A DNA stretch of 64,000 bases from Brachionus manjavacas (lineage: Eukaryota; Rotifera; Eurotatoria; Ploima; Brachionidae), in NCBI GenBank assembly GCA_019054805.1, contig JAHQIY010000037.1, forward strand, positions 248,001 to 312,000, read 5' to 3'. A program made the position numbers and the translations under genes. This document shows positions 36,080-45,845 of this stretch, one piece after another. Numbering within the stretch: the first letter of the stretch is position 1; each line of letters opens with the position of its first letter. A model generated the notes under the pieces. That model ran no database searches. It was not told the origin of the DNA and saw only the letters and a list, made by a program, of their open reading frames with translations.

Positions 36080-37822
36080 AAACTGTATTTGAGATTGAGC
36101 CCGGACGTCATCTTTAAGCCAGAGAAAATTGAGTTAATTGATCTGTCCTCCTTAAACCCTGAAAAATCTCCTGAACCGGATGAAATGCATCCTTTGCTCC
36201 TTAAAAATTGCTATAATTGCTATCTCATGCGCACTTTCATTAATATTTAAAAAATCGTTTAATGTGGGGTGAATTACCAAAATTATTGAAGAAAGCAAAT
36301 GTATCTCCAATACATAAAAGTGGATAAAAAATGGATATCAAAAATAATAGACCGGTTTCACTTGATTCAATAGTCGGCAAGGTAATGGAAAGAATGCTTA
36401 GGGATGAGATAATGAACTATTTACTAGAATACAATTTAATATCTAAAAAACAGCACGGGTTTCTTCCTTACAGATCATATGCAACAAATATATTAGAGTT
36501 CACTGATAAAGCAACTTATGAATATGAAAAAGGCAAAAATGTGACATTGTGTATACTGACTTTTCAAAGGCTTTTGATAAGGTTCGGCATGGAAAATTGA
36601 TAATAAAACTTGAATCATATGGTATAAATGGTAAACTTCTAAGCTGGATTAAGTCGTTTTTGATTGGGCGGGTACAAAGAATTGTCTTAGGTAATGATGT
36701 ATCAAATTGGGAGGTAGTTACAAGCGAATTACCACAAGGATCCGTAGTTGGTCCAATTCTATTTATAATTTATATCAAATGATCTCCTTGAGAGCCTCAA
36801 CAGTTTCTGTCTTGGATATGCTGATGACTTAAAATTAATTGGTATCTCCGAATTCTCGAATTTAGGATCGTTAGAACTTCAGAAAGACCTCGATCTCCTA
36901 ATGGAATGGACAGAAAACTGGTCAACAAATCTCCTTGAGAGCCTCAACAGTTTCTGTCTTGGATATGCTGATGACTTAAAATTAATTGGTATCTCCGAAT
37001 TCTCGAATTTAGGATCGTTAGAACTTCAGAAAGACCTCGATCTCCTAATGGAATGGACAGAAAACGGGTCAACAAATCTAAATCTGAAAAAATGTAAACC
37101 AATGTATTTAGGAAAGAGAAAAAGAAAAAGCCAAATACTTATTATCAAATAAAAATATATCTCATTTAATAGAGGAGATAACAGAAGAAAAGGATTTGGG
37201 TGTTTTTATTACAAATGATTTGAAATGGAATAAACAATGTACTATAGCAGCTATGAAAGCTAACCGAATAATGGGTCAAATAAGAAATTCTTGTGAGATC
37301 CCATCTAGAGTATGCAGTAGGAACCTGGAATCCGTATTTTAAAAAAAAGCATTATTATTCTTGAAAAAGTGCAAAGAAGAGCGACAAAACTGATTGTTTA
37401 TACCAGAACCAAGTCTTATGAAGACAGATTGAAATACTTAAATCTTATGAAAATTGAAGATTTAATTCAAATATACAAAATTTATAAAGGTTTTGAAAAA
37501 GTATCGTTAACAAATGGCATCAATTTCGCTTGTGGTGTAAAAAGCCTGAGAAGACCACATGACAATAGATTAGTCCGAGAAATAAATCGCAGAGGCTCTT
37601 TAAGATTTAATTTCTTAACAAATCGCTGCGTAAAATTATGGAACAGCTTATCAGTTAATACTGTTAGTGCGCAAACAATAAATGGCTTCAAAGCAGTCAT
37701 TGACAATGAAGTTTTTGGAATGGTGAAAAGCAAAGTCTGCCAAAGTCCTAGTTTATAAAGCTAAACGCTTTTGAGCGTTACTGTAGTTAGAAATATATAT
37801 ACTGCAGATACTACTACTACTA
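36080..37822 (+). mobile_element. Non-LTR retrotransposon (LINE), reverse transcriptase region, 5'-truncated
   Basis: Reading the plus strand gives most RT motifs: LNPEKSPEPDEMHPLLLKN, ELPKLLKKANVSPIHKSG, NNRPVSLDSIVGKVMERML, KKQHGFLPYRS, DFSKAFDKVRHGKLI, ELPQGSVVGPILFI, FCLGYADDLKLIG, EKDLGVFITNDLKWNKQC, and a C-terminal block LRRPHDNRLV ... NFLTNRCVKLWNSLS. Endonuclease and ORF1 are missing. There are frame changes near 36330, 36560 and 36780 and an apparent internal deletion near 37300. The 3' end is TATATACTGCAGAT followed by ACT repeats. Confidence 0.9.
36784..37077 (+). repeat. 147-bp in-frame tandem duplication inside the LINE RT domain
   Basis: CTCCTTGAGAGCCTC starts at 36784 and again at 36931; the two 147-bp units (49 codons) are nearly identical and each contains the catalytic YADD motif. 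Confidence 0.9.
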
Positions 37823-38200
37823 CTTTAGACATTTAAGTTGGCTAAAGTTGGTGTTGAAGTTATTGAGAACTACAACAATTGGATACATTTTGTAATTCAA
37901 ACACAAAAAATGAAACCAATTTAAAATAAATTTAAAATGAGTAAAAAATAAAGTCTGTCAATTTATTGTCAATTCATTTAATTTTTACATTCATTCAAAA
38001 CTTTAAAAATCATTTATCTATAGAAAACGACAATTTGTATTTAAGATAGACACATGAGACAAAAAAATGGTCACTACAAAGTAAAATTTTTTTAACAAAA
38101 TGCACGAAATTATTTCTCCTCTAACCATTTATGGATATATTAATAAAAAGATTTACATATAATAAAATTCTAATACGGAATAAAATAATCTTTTAAAAAA
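37823..38200. other. Spacer upstream of RSRC2 with a TIR-element fragment
   Basis: 37877-37917 (TTGGATACATTTTGTAATTC and AAACACAAAAAATGAAACC) is the right end of the 1.05-kb TIR element. The rest is AT-rich; the RSRC2 promoter is expected here. Confidence 0.5.
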
Positions 38201-41200
38201 ATGGAAAAAAAATACAGTTTTGACAAAGAACGCGATCAATCGGAACACGATTCGAGAAAAACTAGGAGGACGAGGTAATATTTGAAATGAGAATCTAGCT
38301 CGGTTGTAATCATCTAAATTTTACTTTTAGTACAGAAAAAGAACAAAATGGACCGAATAAATACGAAAAGTCAAACAGAAAGGTAAATAGAATTTTTTTT
38401 ATCATTTTAGGGAATAAAAAAAACTTAACTTATGAACAAAAAATATTCTTTTGAAATTGACTAATCTTTATTCTCCATGTTACCCAAAAATTCAGAATTG
38501 ACAAAATAATTACAGGAATGTTTAACCTTGATGAATAGATGAAACAAGGATCGTGATTCAAATGGCCTCGAAGCGTTTTTAACAAGGTAATGTAAAAATT
38601 AAGTCAACACTAGCGACGAGTAATGTAAAATTTTACAAACATTTTTGATTACGATCGAATCCAAATATTTGTACTTTTGGCCTATGAATATTTGGATTAA
38701 ATTTGACCATGAGATAATCTAATAATATTTTATTATGTTAAAAAGAGTTCTAATCTATGCAGAACGTGAACTAGTCGAGAGAAAGTCGTCGATTCAGCAT
38801 GGTTAACCACAAGTACACACGGTGTTCTGCACGAGCATATGTCAAAATTACCTCTTTTCCAGATAGCATCTCTTTTTTACTTGTAAACTGACCAAGTTTC
38901 TTTTAGAATGGTGAAGAATGCAGACGAAAAAGAGAAAGATCAAGAGAATCTAGAAGTCGAAGGGAAAAAAACAGAGAGCCAAAAGAAAGACACAAACTGA
39001 ATGAAAGGGATCTGAAGCAGAAAAAGTCGTTTCGTTCAAGGAGTCGATCGTCTAGTGATAAAGACTCAAGCAAAAGGTCCAGGAGCAGACATGGCCGACG
39101 AAGCCACGATGGACATTCAAGTCGGTATGGCAAAAATCGCTCGCGATCTAGAGAGCACAAAAGAGACTCTAGACGTGAACACAAAAATGATGACTATGTT
39201 GATCCTGTCGATAAAAAAACAAAAGAGATTTTGAGGGAAATAGAAATACCAAAAGAAATTCGCAAAAATAGACATCTTGTGACCAAATACCAAGCTGAAC
39301 AGTTAAAGAAAAAAGCTGAAGAAATGACAGGTGTAAAGATACCAACTTTTTATAACACTTCAAACATTAATCCCCTCGTTTTGGCTGAGCAGCAAAGAAA
39401 GCGAAAGCTCTTGTGGTCAAAATCGAAGGACAATGAAAATGTAGGACAAATTCTAATACAACTGTTCAAAATTATGTTCTAAGAAGACTGACACAAAATA
39501 AAGATGAATAGTTTTTCAAATTTTATTAAGAACTCGTTTGGGATATTATCATAGAAGATAATTTAAAAAAAGTCTAAAAATAACTTGAAATTTTTTTGTC
39601 TGAAAAAAAGTCGGCCGCAACAATAACTCCATGGAACGGCAAAAAATTCATGTGGCCGCCATCATGACTCCATGGAACGGCAAAAAATTCATGTGGCCGC
39701 CATCATGACTCCATGGAACGGCAAAAAATTCATGTGGCCGCCATCATGACTCCATGGAACGGCAAAAAATTCATGTGGCCGCCATCATGACTCCATGGAA
39801 CGGCATAAAATTCAAATATTTATTTTATTTTAGAAATGACATGATTTTTAAGTAAAATTTTTTACCGTTACATTTTGTTATTGTTGCGGCCATTTCTATG
39901 TCAAAGACTTTTATTCGAAAAAAAATTTCAAGTCAAGCCAAAAGTCTATGATTTTACGGCTTCTTTTAAACAGCTGTGATACAGTATTTATTTGACATGA
40001 TTTTTTTGGTAATTTTTCGTAAATTCGCGTTTTTTCTTCAGTAAAAATGGTAAATAAAGGTGAAAATAGGTAAAAAAAAGTAAAACACAAACCTAATTAA
40101 AATTTAGTTATTTTCAAAAAAAAAATGTTTAATTAATTTATTTTATTAATTTTTAGAAAATTTTTAAATCACATATTTTCTAATTTCATTAGTCTTTTTT
40201 TTTACGAGGAAGCTCTATCAGTTTTAAGCTATTTTTTGCGTTTGGCCAAGCTAAATTAAAACCAATGTTATGTGGAACATATTTATTCAAACGATTTTAA
40301 ATAGGTAAAATACGAATTTTAAAAGTATCAAATAGAGTAATATTTATATAAAAAAAAATCTCCTCCAAAATCTCCAAATTTAAATCCAATTTAGACAGTA
40401 TGGATTGAATTAAAATCTTTTGAAAGAAATAAAGTTTATATAATTTAAATTATTTACTTTACTTTTTAACCTTTTTTACCATTTTTTCCTGAAGAAAAAA
40501 TATGAATTTACGTAAAATTGATTAACAGAAAAATAACCTCTTTTTATCGAACAAAATTGAGAAAATTCCAAAATTCATTGAAATTTAAAATAAAAACGAT
40601 AATTTATGCCTCTTTTACGGGTTTTGTGAAATTCAGTACAAAATGAAAAAAAGAACAGAAAAAATGTAAAAAAAATTGAATAACTTTGTTTCTAAAGGTT
40701 TAAACTTAGTTCTGTAAATGCAACATGGTGCAACTTTCAAAGTTGCATCCAAAATTAAAGCCTGCTAAATTTGAAGAGTTATGCAGAAATTAAATTTCGA
40801 TATAATCGAGCGTGGTTCATTTTGCAGAGATTCTACACACCATTAGCAGACTTTTACAGTTGATGCAACTTTGAATGTTGCACCATGCTGCATTTACAGA
40901 GTTTATTTAAAACTTTTAGATAAAAAGTTATTAAATTTTTTAATACTTTGATCTGTTCTTTTGTACTGAACTTCACAAAACCTCTTTTACGATTAGCATA
41001 AAAAAGTAGAAATTAAGGTAATTTGAGCATTAAAATGACCATTTTTCCTGGCTTTGGCGCAAGTCTGGTTATTATTAATATTATTGAACCATTTTGACAT
41101 AGTGCCATTGAATTGGAAAAGTGTCTTTATTGATTTCAAATTAAAAAAAAAGTTATCTAATTTTTTTCTAAGTTAACGAGAATATGTTGTTTTTGTTGTT

Positions 41201-41611
41201 GCTGTTATTGATTGCCAAAAAAAAATTTTCAAATTATTTAAATTAGGTATTTTTAGGCAGAATGTTTGAAAAAATTTTGAACAGTTGAAAATTTTACAAT
41301 TTTTCAAAAATCTAAAATCTGATTTAAAGACAAGCACAAAACTAGTTGGTGAAGCAATTGTGAAAAGTCAAGATGAAAAGACAGCAGAAAAATTTCGAAA
41401 ATTAATGGGTATAAAGTCGACTGATGAGTTGAATGACTCAAAGACCACAGCCAATATTCAATCAATGCAACAGAAAACCTTTGACTCTATGGACAAAGAA
41501 TACGAATATGCTCGTGTTACAACTCATCTAAATAGAGGTAAAGGCCTAGGCTTTGCTTCTCATGCCGCTAATTTATTATTAGACGCCAACCAACGTTTGC
41601 AATTTCAATGA
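38201..41611 (+). CDS. RSRC2: Arginine/serine-rich coiled-coil protein 2 homolog (SMAP domain)
   Basis: Four exons: 38201-38274, 38331-38382, 38907-39440 and 41330-41611. Phases agree, giving 313 aa (human RSRC2 is longer, about 430). Order: short charged N-terminus (MEKKYSFDKERDQ), an arginine/serine-rich region from about residue 43 (RRKRERSRESRSRREKNR, SFRSRSRSSSDKD, SRSREHKRDSRR), a basic helical segment (RHLVTKYQAEQLKKKAEEM), the conserved IPTFYNTSNINPLVLAEQQ and KRKLLW, then the SMAP (small acidic protein) block KFRKLMGIKSTDE ending in YARVTTHLNRGKGLGF. The family is nuclear; its precise role is not settled, though RS content suggests RNA processing. The last intron (39441-41329) carries a GC-rich minisatellite and two foldback elements. 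The acceptor of the last exon (GATTTAAAG) was chosen because it keeps phase and restores the conserved protein. AATAAA lies at 41637-41642. Confidence 0.9.
39613..39817. repeat. 41-bp minisatellite, five units, GC-rich, in RSRC2 intron
   Basis: Unit GGCCGCCATCATGACTCCAT followed by GGAACGGCAAAAAATTCATGT repeats at 39613, 39654, 39695, 39736 and 39777. The three central units are identical; the first and last are slightly diverged. Confidence 0.95.
40008..40539. mobile_element. Foldback element with about 70-bp inverted ends, in RSRC2 intron
   Basis: GGTAATTTTTCGTAAATTCG and TTTTTTCTTCAGTAAAAATGG on the left match, inverted, ACCATTTTTTCCTGAAGAAAA and GAATTTACGTAAAATTG on the right. No coding content. 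Confidence 0.6.
40620..40982. mobile_element. 363-bp Mutator-type foldback MITE with 9-bp target duplication
   Basis: Ends GGTTTTGTGAAATTCAGTAC / GTACTGAACTTCACAAAACC, with inverted similarity continuing over about 150 bp per arm (including ATGCAACATGGTGCAACTTT and its complement). Flanked by TCTTTTACG on both sides (40611-40619 and 40983-40991). Confidence 0.85.
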
Positions 41612-42104
41612 ACTTACTCTTTTGTATATTTGGTCAAATAAATGAAAAATAAAAAAGCTTTTATTTTTAAATAAAAATAGCTGAATGTATCTTCCATTTT
41701 AAAATCATTAAATTTTATTTTATTTTTGAAATCATTATTATTTTCTAGTTTCTAATTAAACTTGGACACGTATTTAATTCAGATGAGGCGTTTGGGCTAA
41801 TTTCTTTAATAACCCAATGATGAAAAAATCAAAGTAATTATTTAATTAAACTCTTTTACTGGATTGATATTGAGATCGCTTTAAAATGCGCTAGTTATAT
41901 TATTGATAAGCAGCAGTCAAACATGAATAAATTTTTGAGAAAAATTGGATTTTTACATGCTGAAAAAAATAGAAAATCTATGAGATTGTTGTTTTAACAC
42001 ACTTAAAAAAGATTATTTTCAGCATACTAGAATTATTAATATAAATAAAAAAAAACAAAAATTTTAAATTTTATTTTATTTTAATCCATAATATATTATT
42101 TCAA
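41612..42104. other. Intergenic AT-rich spacer downstream of RSRC2
   Basis: RSRC2 3' end, then nothing recognised. Confidence 0.5.
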
Positions 42105-42992
42105 ATACCGTATTCTTAAACCGTGTTAATACTTCAGTACAAATTAGAACTAACTTGTTCGCATTTTGTTCTTCGACTCTTCCTTCCTTCAACTCTTCCA
42201 AAACCTAACCCTATTATTTGATTAATTTAGAAATTATTTTACAAATTAAACAAACACATAATTTAATTTAACTATAATTTTTTTAATGTTTAAAAGTCTT
42301 TATATTTTTTTGGAAAAATGCACAAATTTGACATTAAAAAAAATTTCTTATCTTATTTTTTTATTTAAAAATATGTTTAAAATTAATTCAAGAGTTCAAT
42401 TTTTGGACTCAACTTGTTCAAAATGGTGCAATGCAACAGTGGTCGATAAAAAAGAAAATAATATTGAAATTCATTTTGAAAATTTTAATTTTAAATGAAG
42501 AAAGTAAATTTAGATTTTAATTTAAAAAAATTATTTATGTTTTTTTTATTTTATTTTTAAAAGGCTATATGCGTTTGCCTCTTGATGAGAGGGTCATACC
42601 AAGAAATGCTTTAAAGGTTAAATCTTGTTAATTTTCGAATTTAATTTAAATGATAGGGTTTTTGTGAGTTTTAGGTGAAAATAATTTGAGTCTTTTGAAT
42701 TTATTTAAAATTTTGAAAATGTAAATAAAAGTGAGTATTAAATCAACTTATCTAAAAAAAATAAAATTAAAAATTTCAAGTTTCTCAAGAAAAGAAAATT
42801 CCAGGAAAGGAAAAGTGGAAAAGAGGAAGAGTCGAGGAAAAGAAATTTGCAAGTTAGTTTAAGATTGTACTGTATTAGACCATGCGTCCTTAATCAAATA
42901 TGTTTTAGCATGGGTGAGATTTATTTTGGTGCTAGGTCCAAAATTGTGTCTTAATTTGTGGTGCAGCATAATCGAACGAGAGAATACGGTAT
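42105..42992 (+). mobile_element. TIR element enclosing a Tudor-knot-like coding fragment
   Basis: ATACCGTATTC at 42105 and its exact inverse GAATACGGTAT at 42982 bound the element. Inner arms are also inverted: TACAAATTAGAACTAACTTG and CTTCGACTCTTCC on the left match GGAAGAGTCGAGGAAAAG and CAAGTTAGTTTAAGATTGTA on the right. About 90 extra bases sit in the right arm. Confidence 0.6.
42370..42630 (+). pseudogene. Tudor-knot / chromo-barrel-like domain fragment
   Basis: MFKINSRVQFLDSTCSKWCN followed by ATVVDKKENNIEIHFENF resembles the beta-barrel start of Tudor-knot or MBT-like domains (variable spacer, W-x-x-A-x-V ... I-x-I-H-F/Y). After a likely 60-nt intron the frame continues MRLPLDERVIPRNALKVK, the usual follow-on in such repeats. 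An in-frame TGA precedes the intron, so the copy looks inactive. Confidence 0.45.
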
Positions 42993-43029
42993 ATTTCGAA
43001 TTCTGAGAAACTTATGCAGTGTAAATGTT

Positions 43030-43260
43030 AAGTATTGGACTACGTCTTCTAAACTAGAAAGAGTTGGTAAAGTCGTCGAACTTGATAAGTACTAAGTTAA
43101 CAAAGTGAAATATAACCTGATAGAAAGATAGAAACATTATTAAGAATAATTTGTGAAAGAGTTGTTGAAGGCATTACCGATGGTTGGTCTTCATATGAGA
43201 TACTGATGATGATTAAGTTGATGAAGAAGAAAATGAGAAAGATGCGACTTTTGCACACTG
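43030..43260 (+). pseudogene. ISXO2/Merlin-like DDE transposase remnant
   Basis: LERVGKVVELDKY and VKYN, then (after a frame change) IETLLRIICERVVEGITDGW and SSYE, match the pattern G-x-x-K-x-V-E-I-D-E ... RKYN ... TLLPII ... G-x-x-I-x-T-D-x-W-x-x-Y of ISXO2-like/Merlin transposases. Heavily decayed, with stops and frame changes. A mariner element sits just 3' of it at 43376. Confidence 0.5.
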
Positions 43261-43375
43261 ATAGTGCTTTTAATGCTTCAATTTATAATAGATATGATGA
43301 TACTCTAATTTTTTCACAACTTGAATGTTTTTTAACTTATATGGAAAATAATAAAATAAGATTCAAGATTATGTA

Positions 43376-43992
43376 ACGGGTGCCTAATAATGCTTGTCCG
43401 AAACTTCAATTAGAAAAAAACTTATGATCAAATAATGTTAAAATTATGAAAATTTACAGTTGACACAATCATTCCAAAAATAATAATCACACTGTTCAAA
43501 TTGGGTGAAAATAATCTTTTCAAATTCATAAGAAGCACCAATTGGCCTCCCAATTCACCCGATTTGAAACCGTGTGATTATTATTTTTGGAATGATTGTG
43601 TCACAAATATGAGGTCAAACAAGTTTGCCAAAAGGGAAGACTTCATTTTTCAAAATATCTTAAGATTTTGTTGTTTTTTTAACATAACTCCTTCAAATTT
43701 AATCCGATTGAAACAAATAATAGCTCATTTTAATCAAGATAAAATTCTCTACAAATTGATATTTCATACTTGTATTCGCATTATCTTGACCACTGAGGAA
43801 AATTTTGGGTCAGGGTATGTGTTGCACCTGAGCATAGAGCATGCGAAAAGATAAAAAATTTAAAAAACCATTTTTATTTTCGAAAAATAGAGAAAATTTT
43901 GAATCAAACTGTAAATTTTCATAATTTTATCATTATCTGATCATAAGTTTTTTTCTAATTGAAGTTTCGGACAAGCATTATTGGGCACCCGT
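43376..43992 (+). mobile_element. Mariner/Tc1-like element, non-autonomous, about 90-bp inverted ends, TA duplication
   Basis: Ends ACGGGTGCCTAATAATGCTT / AAGCATTATTGGGCACCCGT, flanked by TA. Inside, 43501-43854 (plus) encodes the last part of a mariner transposase: NWPPNSPDLKPCDYYFWNDC is the family's third catalytic region (P-x-S-P-D-L-x-P-x-D-Y-x-x-W). The first two catalytic aspartates are missing. The left arm also contains an inverted copy (about 43459-43497) of part of this coding segment (43570-43605). Confidence 0.85.
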
Positions 43993-44821
43993 TATATTGA
44001 TATAAAAAAGAAAAGCATGCTTTAATACGCTCTTGGTGTAATTAGAAAGGACTATATCACAGGGCTCAAAAGCGTGTGAAGGTTTTATGAAATCGAAAGC
44101 TTTACAATAACAAATGAAAGATAAAGTTGATGATATTGTAGACCTCTCTAAAAAGAAGTTTGTTTTGCACAACTAGAAGCTTGCATTCACATGCACAATT
44201 TATTATATATATTTGTTTTTTCAGTTTAATTTGGGAGAGCAGTTTTTTCATAGTTTTAGTTTTGTATTATTTTTCAGTTATATATATTTGGTTTTGAATT
44301 TGGAACTCGTGTCCCAATAAAGTTATTAAAAAACCTTATTGTGTTTGATCCGAATCATCGAGTCCATAATAGGACTCGAGAAGTCTGACTGGAGAGTAAA
44401 AGCCTACCAGCAGACCAAGAAATATTACAATATAGAAGAGATAGATGAAAAGCTAAAAACTGTAACGGGTAAAGGAAAGGCAGTTGAGATTGAAAAATGT
44501 TCTTATCAAACCGCTCAACCATCTAAAAAAGTTATTTTAGTTATTTTACAAAAGTCTTAGAAAAAAAACTGGTTAAATACAATAATATGATCGATGTAAA
44601 ATGTTGGACATCGAAAAATATTTAAAAAATGAGTGGGAATTAAAAGTGCCTAAAGGCAGGTGTCATAAAACTTCAAATAGTAAAAACATTAAAAATAGAA
44701 TTTTATTTAATTAACAAATCAATGATGATCTATTTTATCTAATTCTAATTATGTGATCGCAGAATCCTTTTTTTTATCCTATCTAACTTTATTTTTAATT
44801 TTTTTTATATTTATATTATGA

Positions 44822-44863
44822 AAGAGCATTAGCGAGGTACAGATTAACAAATAAATAAATAGG
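44822..44863 (+). repeat. Stem-loop plus AAATA tail (retroelement 3' end-like)
   Basis: AAAGAGCATTAGCGAGGTAC, then AGATTAACAAATAAATAAAT. Closely similar, inverted, to 19455-19505. Confidence 0.5.
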
Positions 44864-45351
44864 TTTTAAGTTTTTGAATATCTAACTCCATAATAGTGTT
44901 ATTGCTACCTAACATTTTTTTCTCCTGAACTATTAAATATTTAAACATGTCTAACATTTAGCTATTTCATTTCATCATTACTTAGACTTATTAATCCTTT
45001 TTATTTTATTTTATTTTATTTTAAGGTTTTGACTTTTGAGCAACTCTGGCTTACATTTTATTAAAAGGTTTTTCAAAATAATTTTCAAATGTTTGTTTTT
45101 AAAAAAACTTTATTCAAAAAAGCAAAAATAAAATATAAAAAAATTTTTTTTCTTTTAACAGATCAAAATTTATATCAAAAACAAATTGACCCGTTTCGAC
45201 CAAAAATACCAGGATCTATATTAATAATAAAAATATTAATAGTAAACTACGGCTAACAGGCTTGCGAAGGTATCTTACTCGTTGGTAGCTAGATGCAAAG
45301 AAGCTGAATCAACAAAATTAATTCTTTAATAAAGTTTTTTGCATTTATTAT

Positions 45352-45402
45352 TTATTTTATTTATTTATTTATTCAATGAACGCCTTGTAGGCGATGTAAA
45401 AA
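45352..45402 (-). repeat. Stem-loop plus AAATA tail (minus strand)
   Basis: The minus strand reads CATCGCCTACAAGGCGTTCA followed by TTGAATAAATAAATAAA; the CGCC-TACAAG-GCG stem is intact. Confidence 0.5.
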
Positions 45403-45845
45403 AAAAAAAAAATTAAAAATAAAAATAAAATTAATAATCGTTAGACAAAAGAATTGAAACATCCGATAATTTTAATTTTAAATGTTAATGTTTATTACTT
45501 TATTTTAATTTCAATAATTAATAATTAATATATTATATTTAAAAGTTAGGAAATTTCATTAAGTTCTCTTTTTGATGACGTTACTCTTTTAATCGGTCAT
45601 TAAGTAGAATAAATTTTCAAAAAATTATTTAATTTTAATTCACACCAGCTGCCAAAAATGTTTATGAAAAATGATTACTTATTAAATAGTTTTCTTGTTA
45701 ACTAGCATTTTTAGGACAAAATTTAAGTATGTTCTTGAAAAGTGTTTAAAATTATTATTTTCAAAATTTTAAACTTATTATGAATATAAAAACTAAAGAA
45801 ATTTATCTATCTTTTTTATTTAAAATAAAAAGTAAAAGAAATTAA

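Larger units (their letters stand above)
43993..45845. other. Mostly non-coding stretch with small repeat ends
   Basis: A plus-strand open frame at 44339-44560 (KAYQQTKKYYNIEEIDEKLK) looks protein-like but has no recognised family; it is preceded by a perfect hairpin CGAGTCC-ATAATA-GGACTCG (44359-44378). The rest is AT-rich with two hairpin-plus-tail repeats and the KPTN promoter. Confidence 0.4.

Noticed and set aside
38521-38590. Possible extra RSRC2 exon (DRDSNGLEAFLTR)
   Set aside because: Its phase does not fit the flanking exons, whereas exon 2 joins exon 3 in frame without it.
38903-39184. Minus-strand leucine/serine-rich frame
   Set aside because: Antisense shadow of the RS-rich exon of RSRC2.
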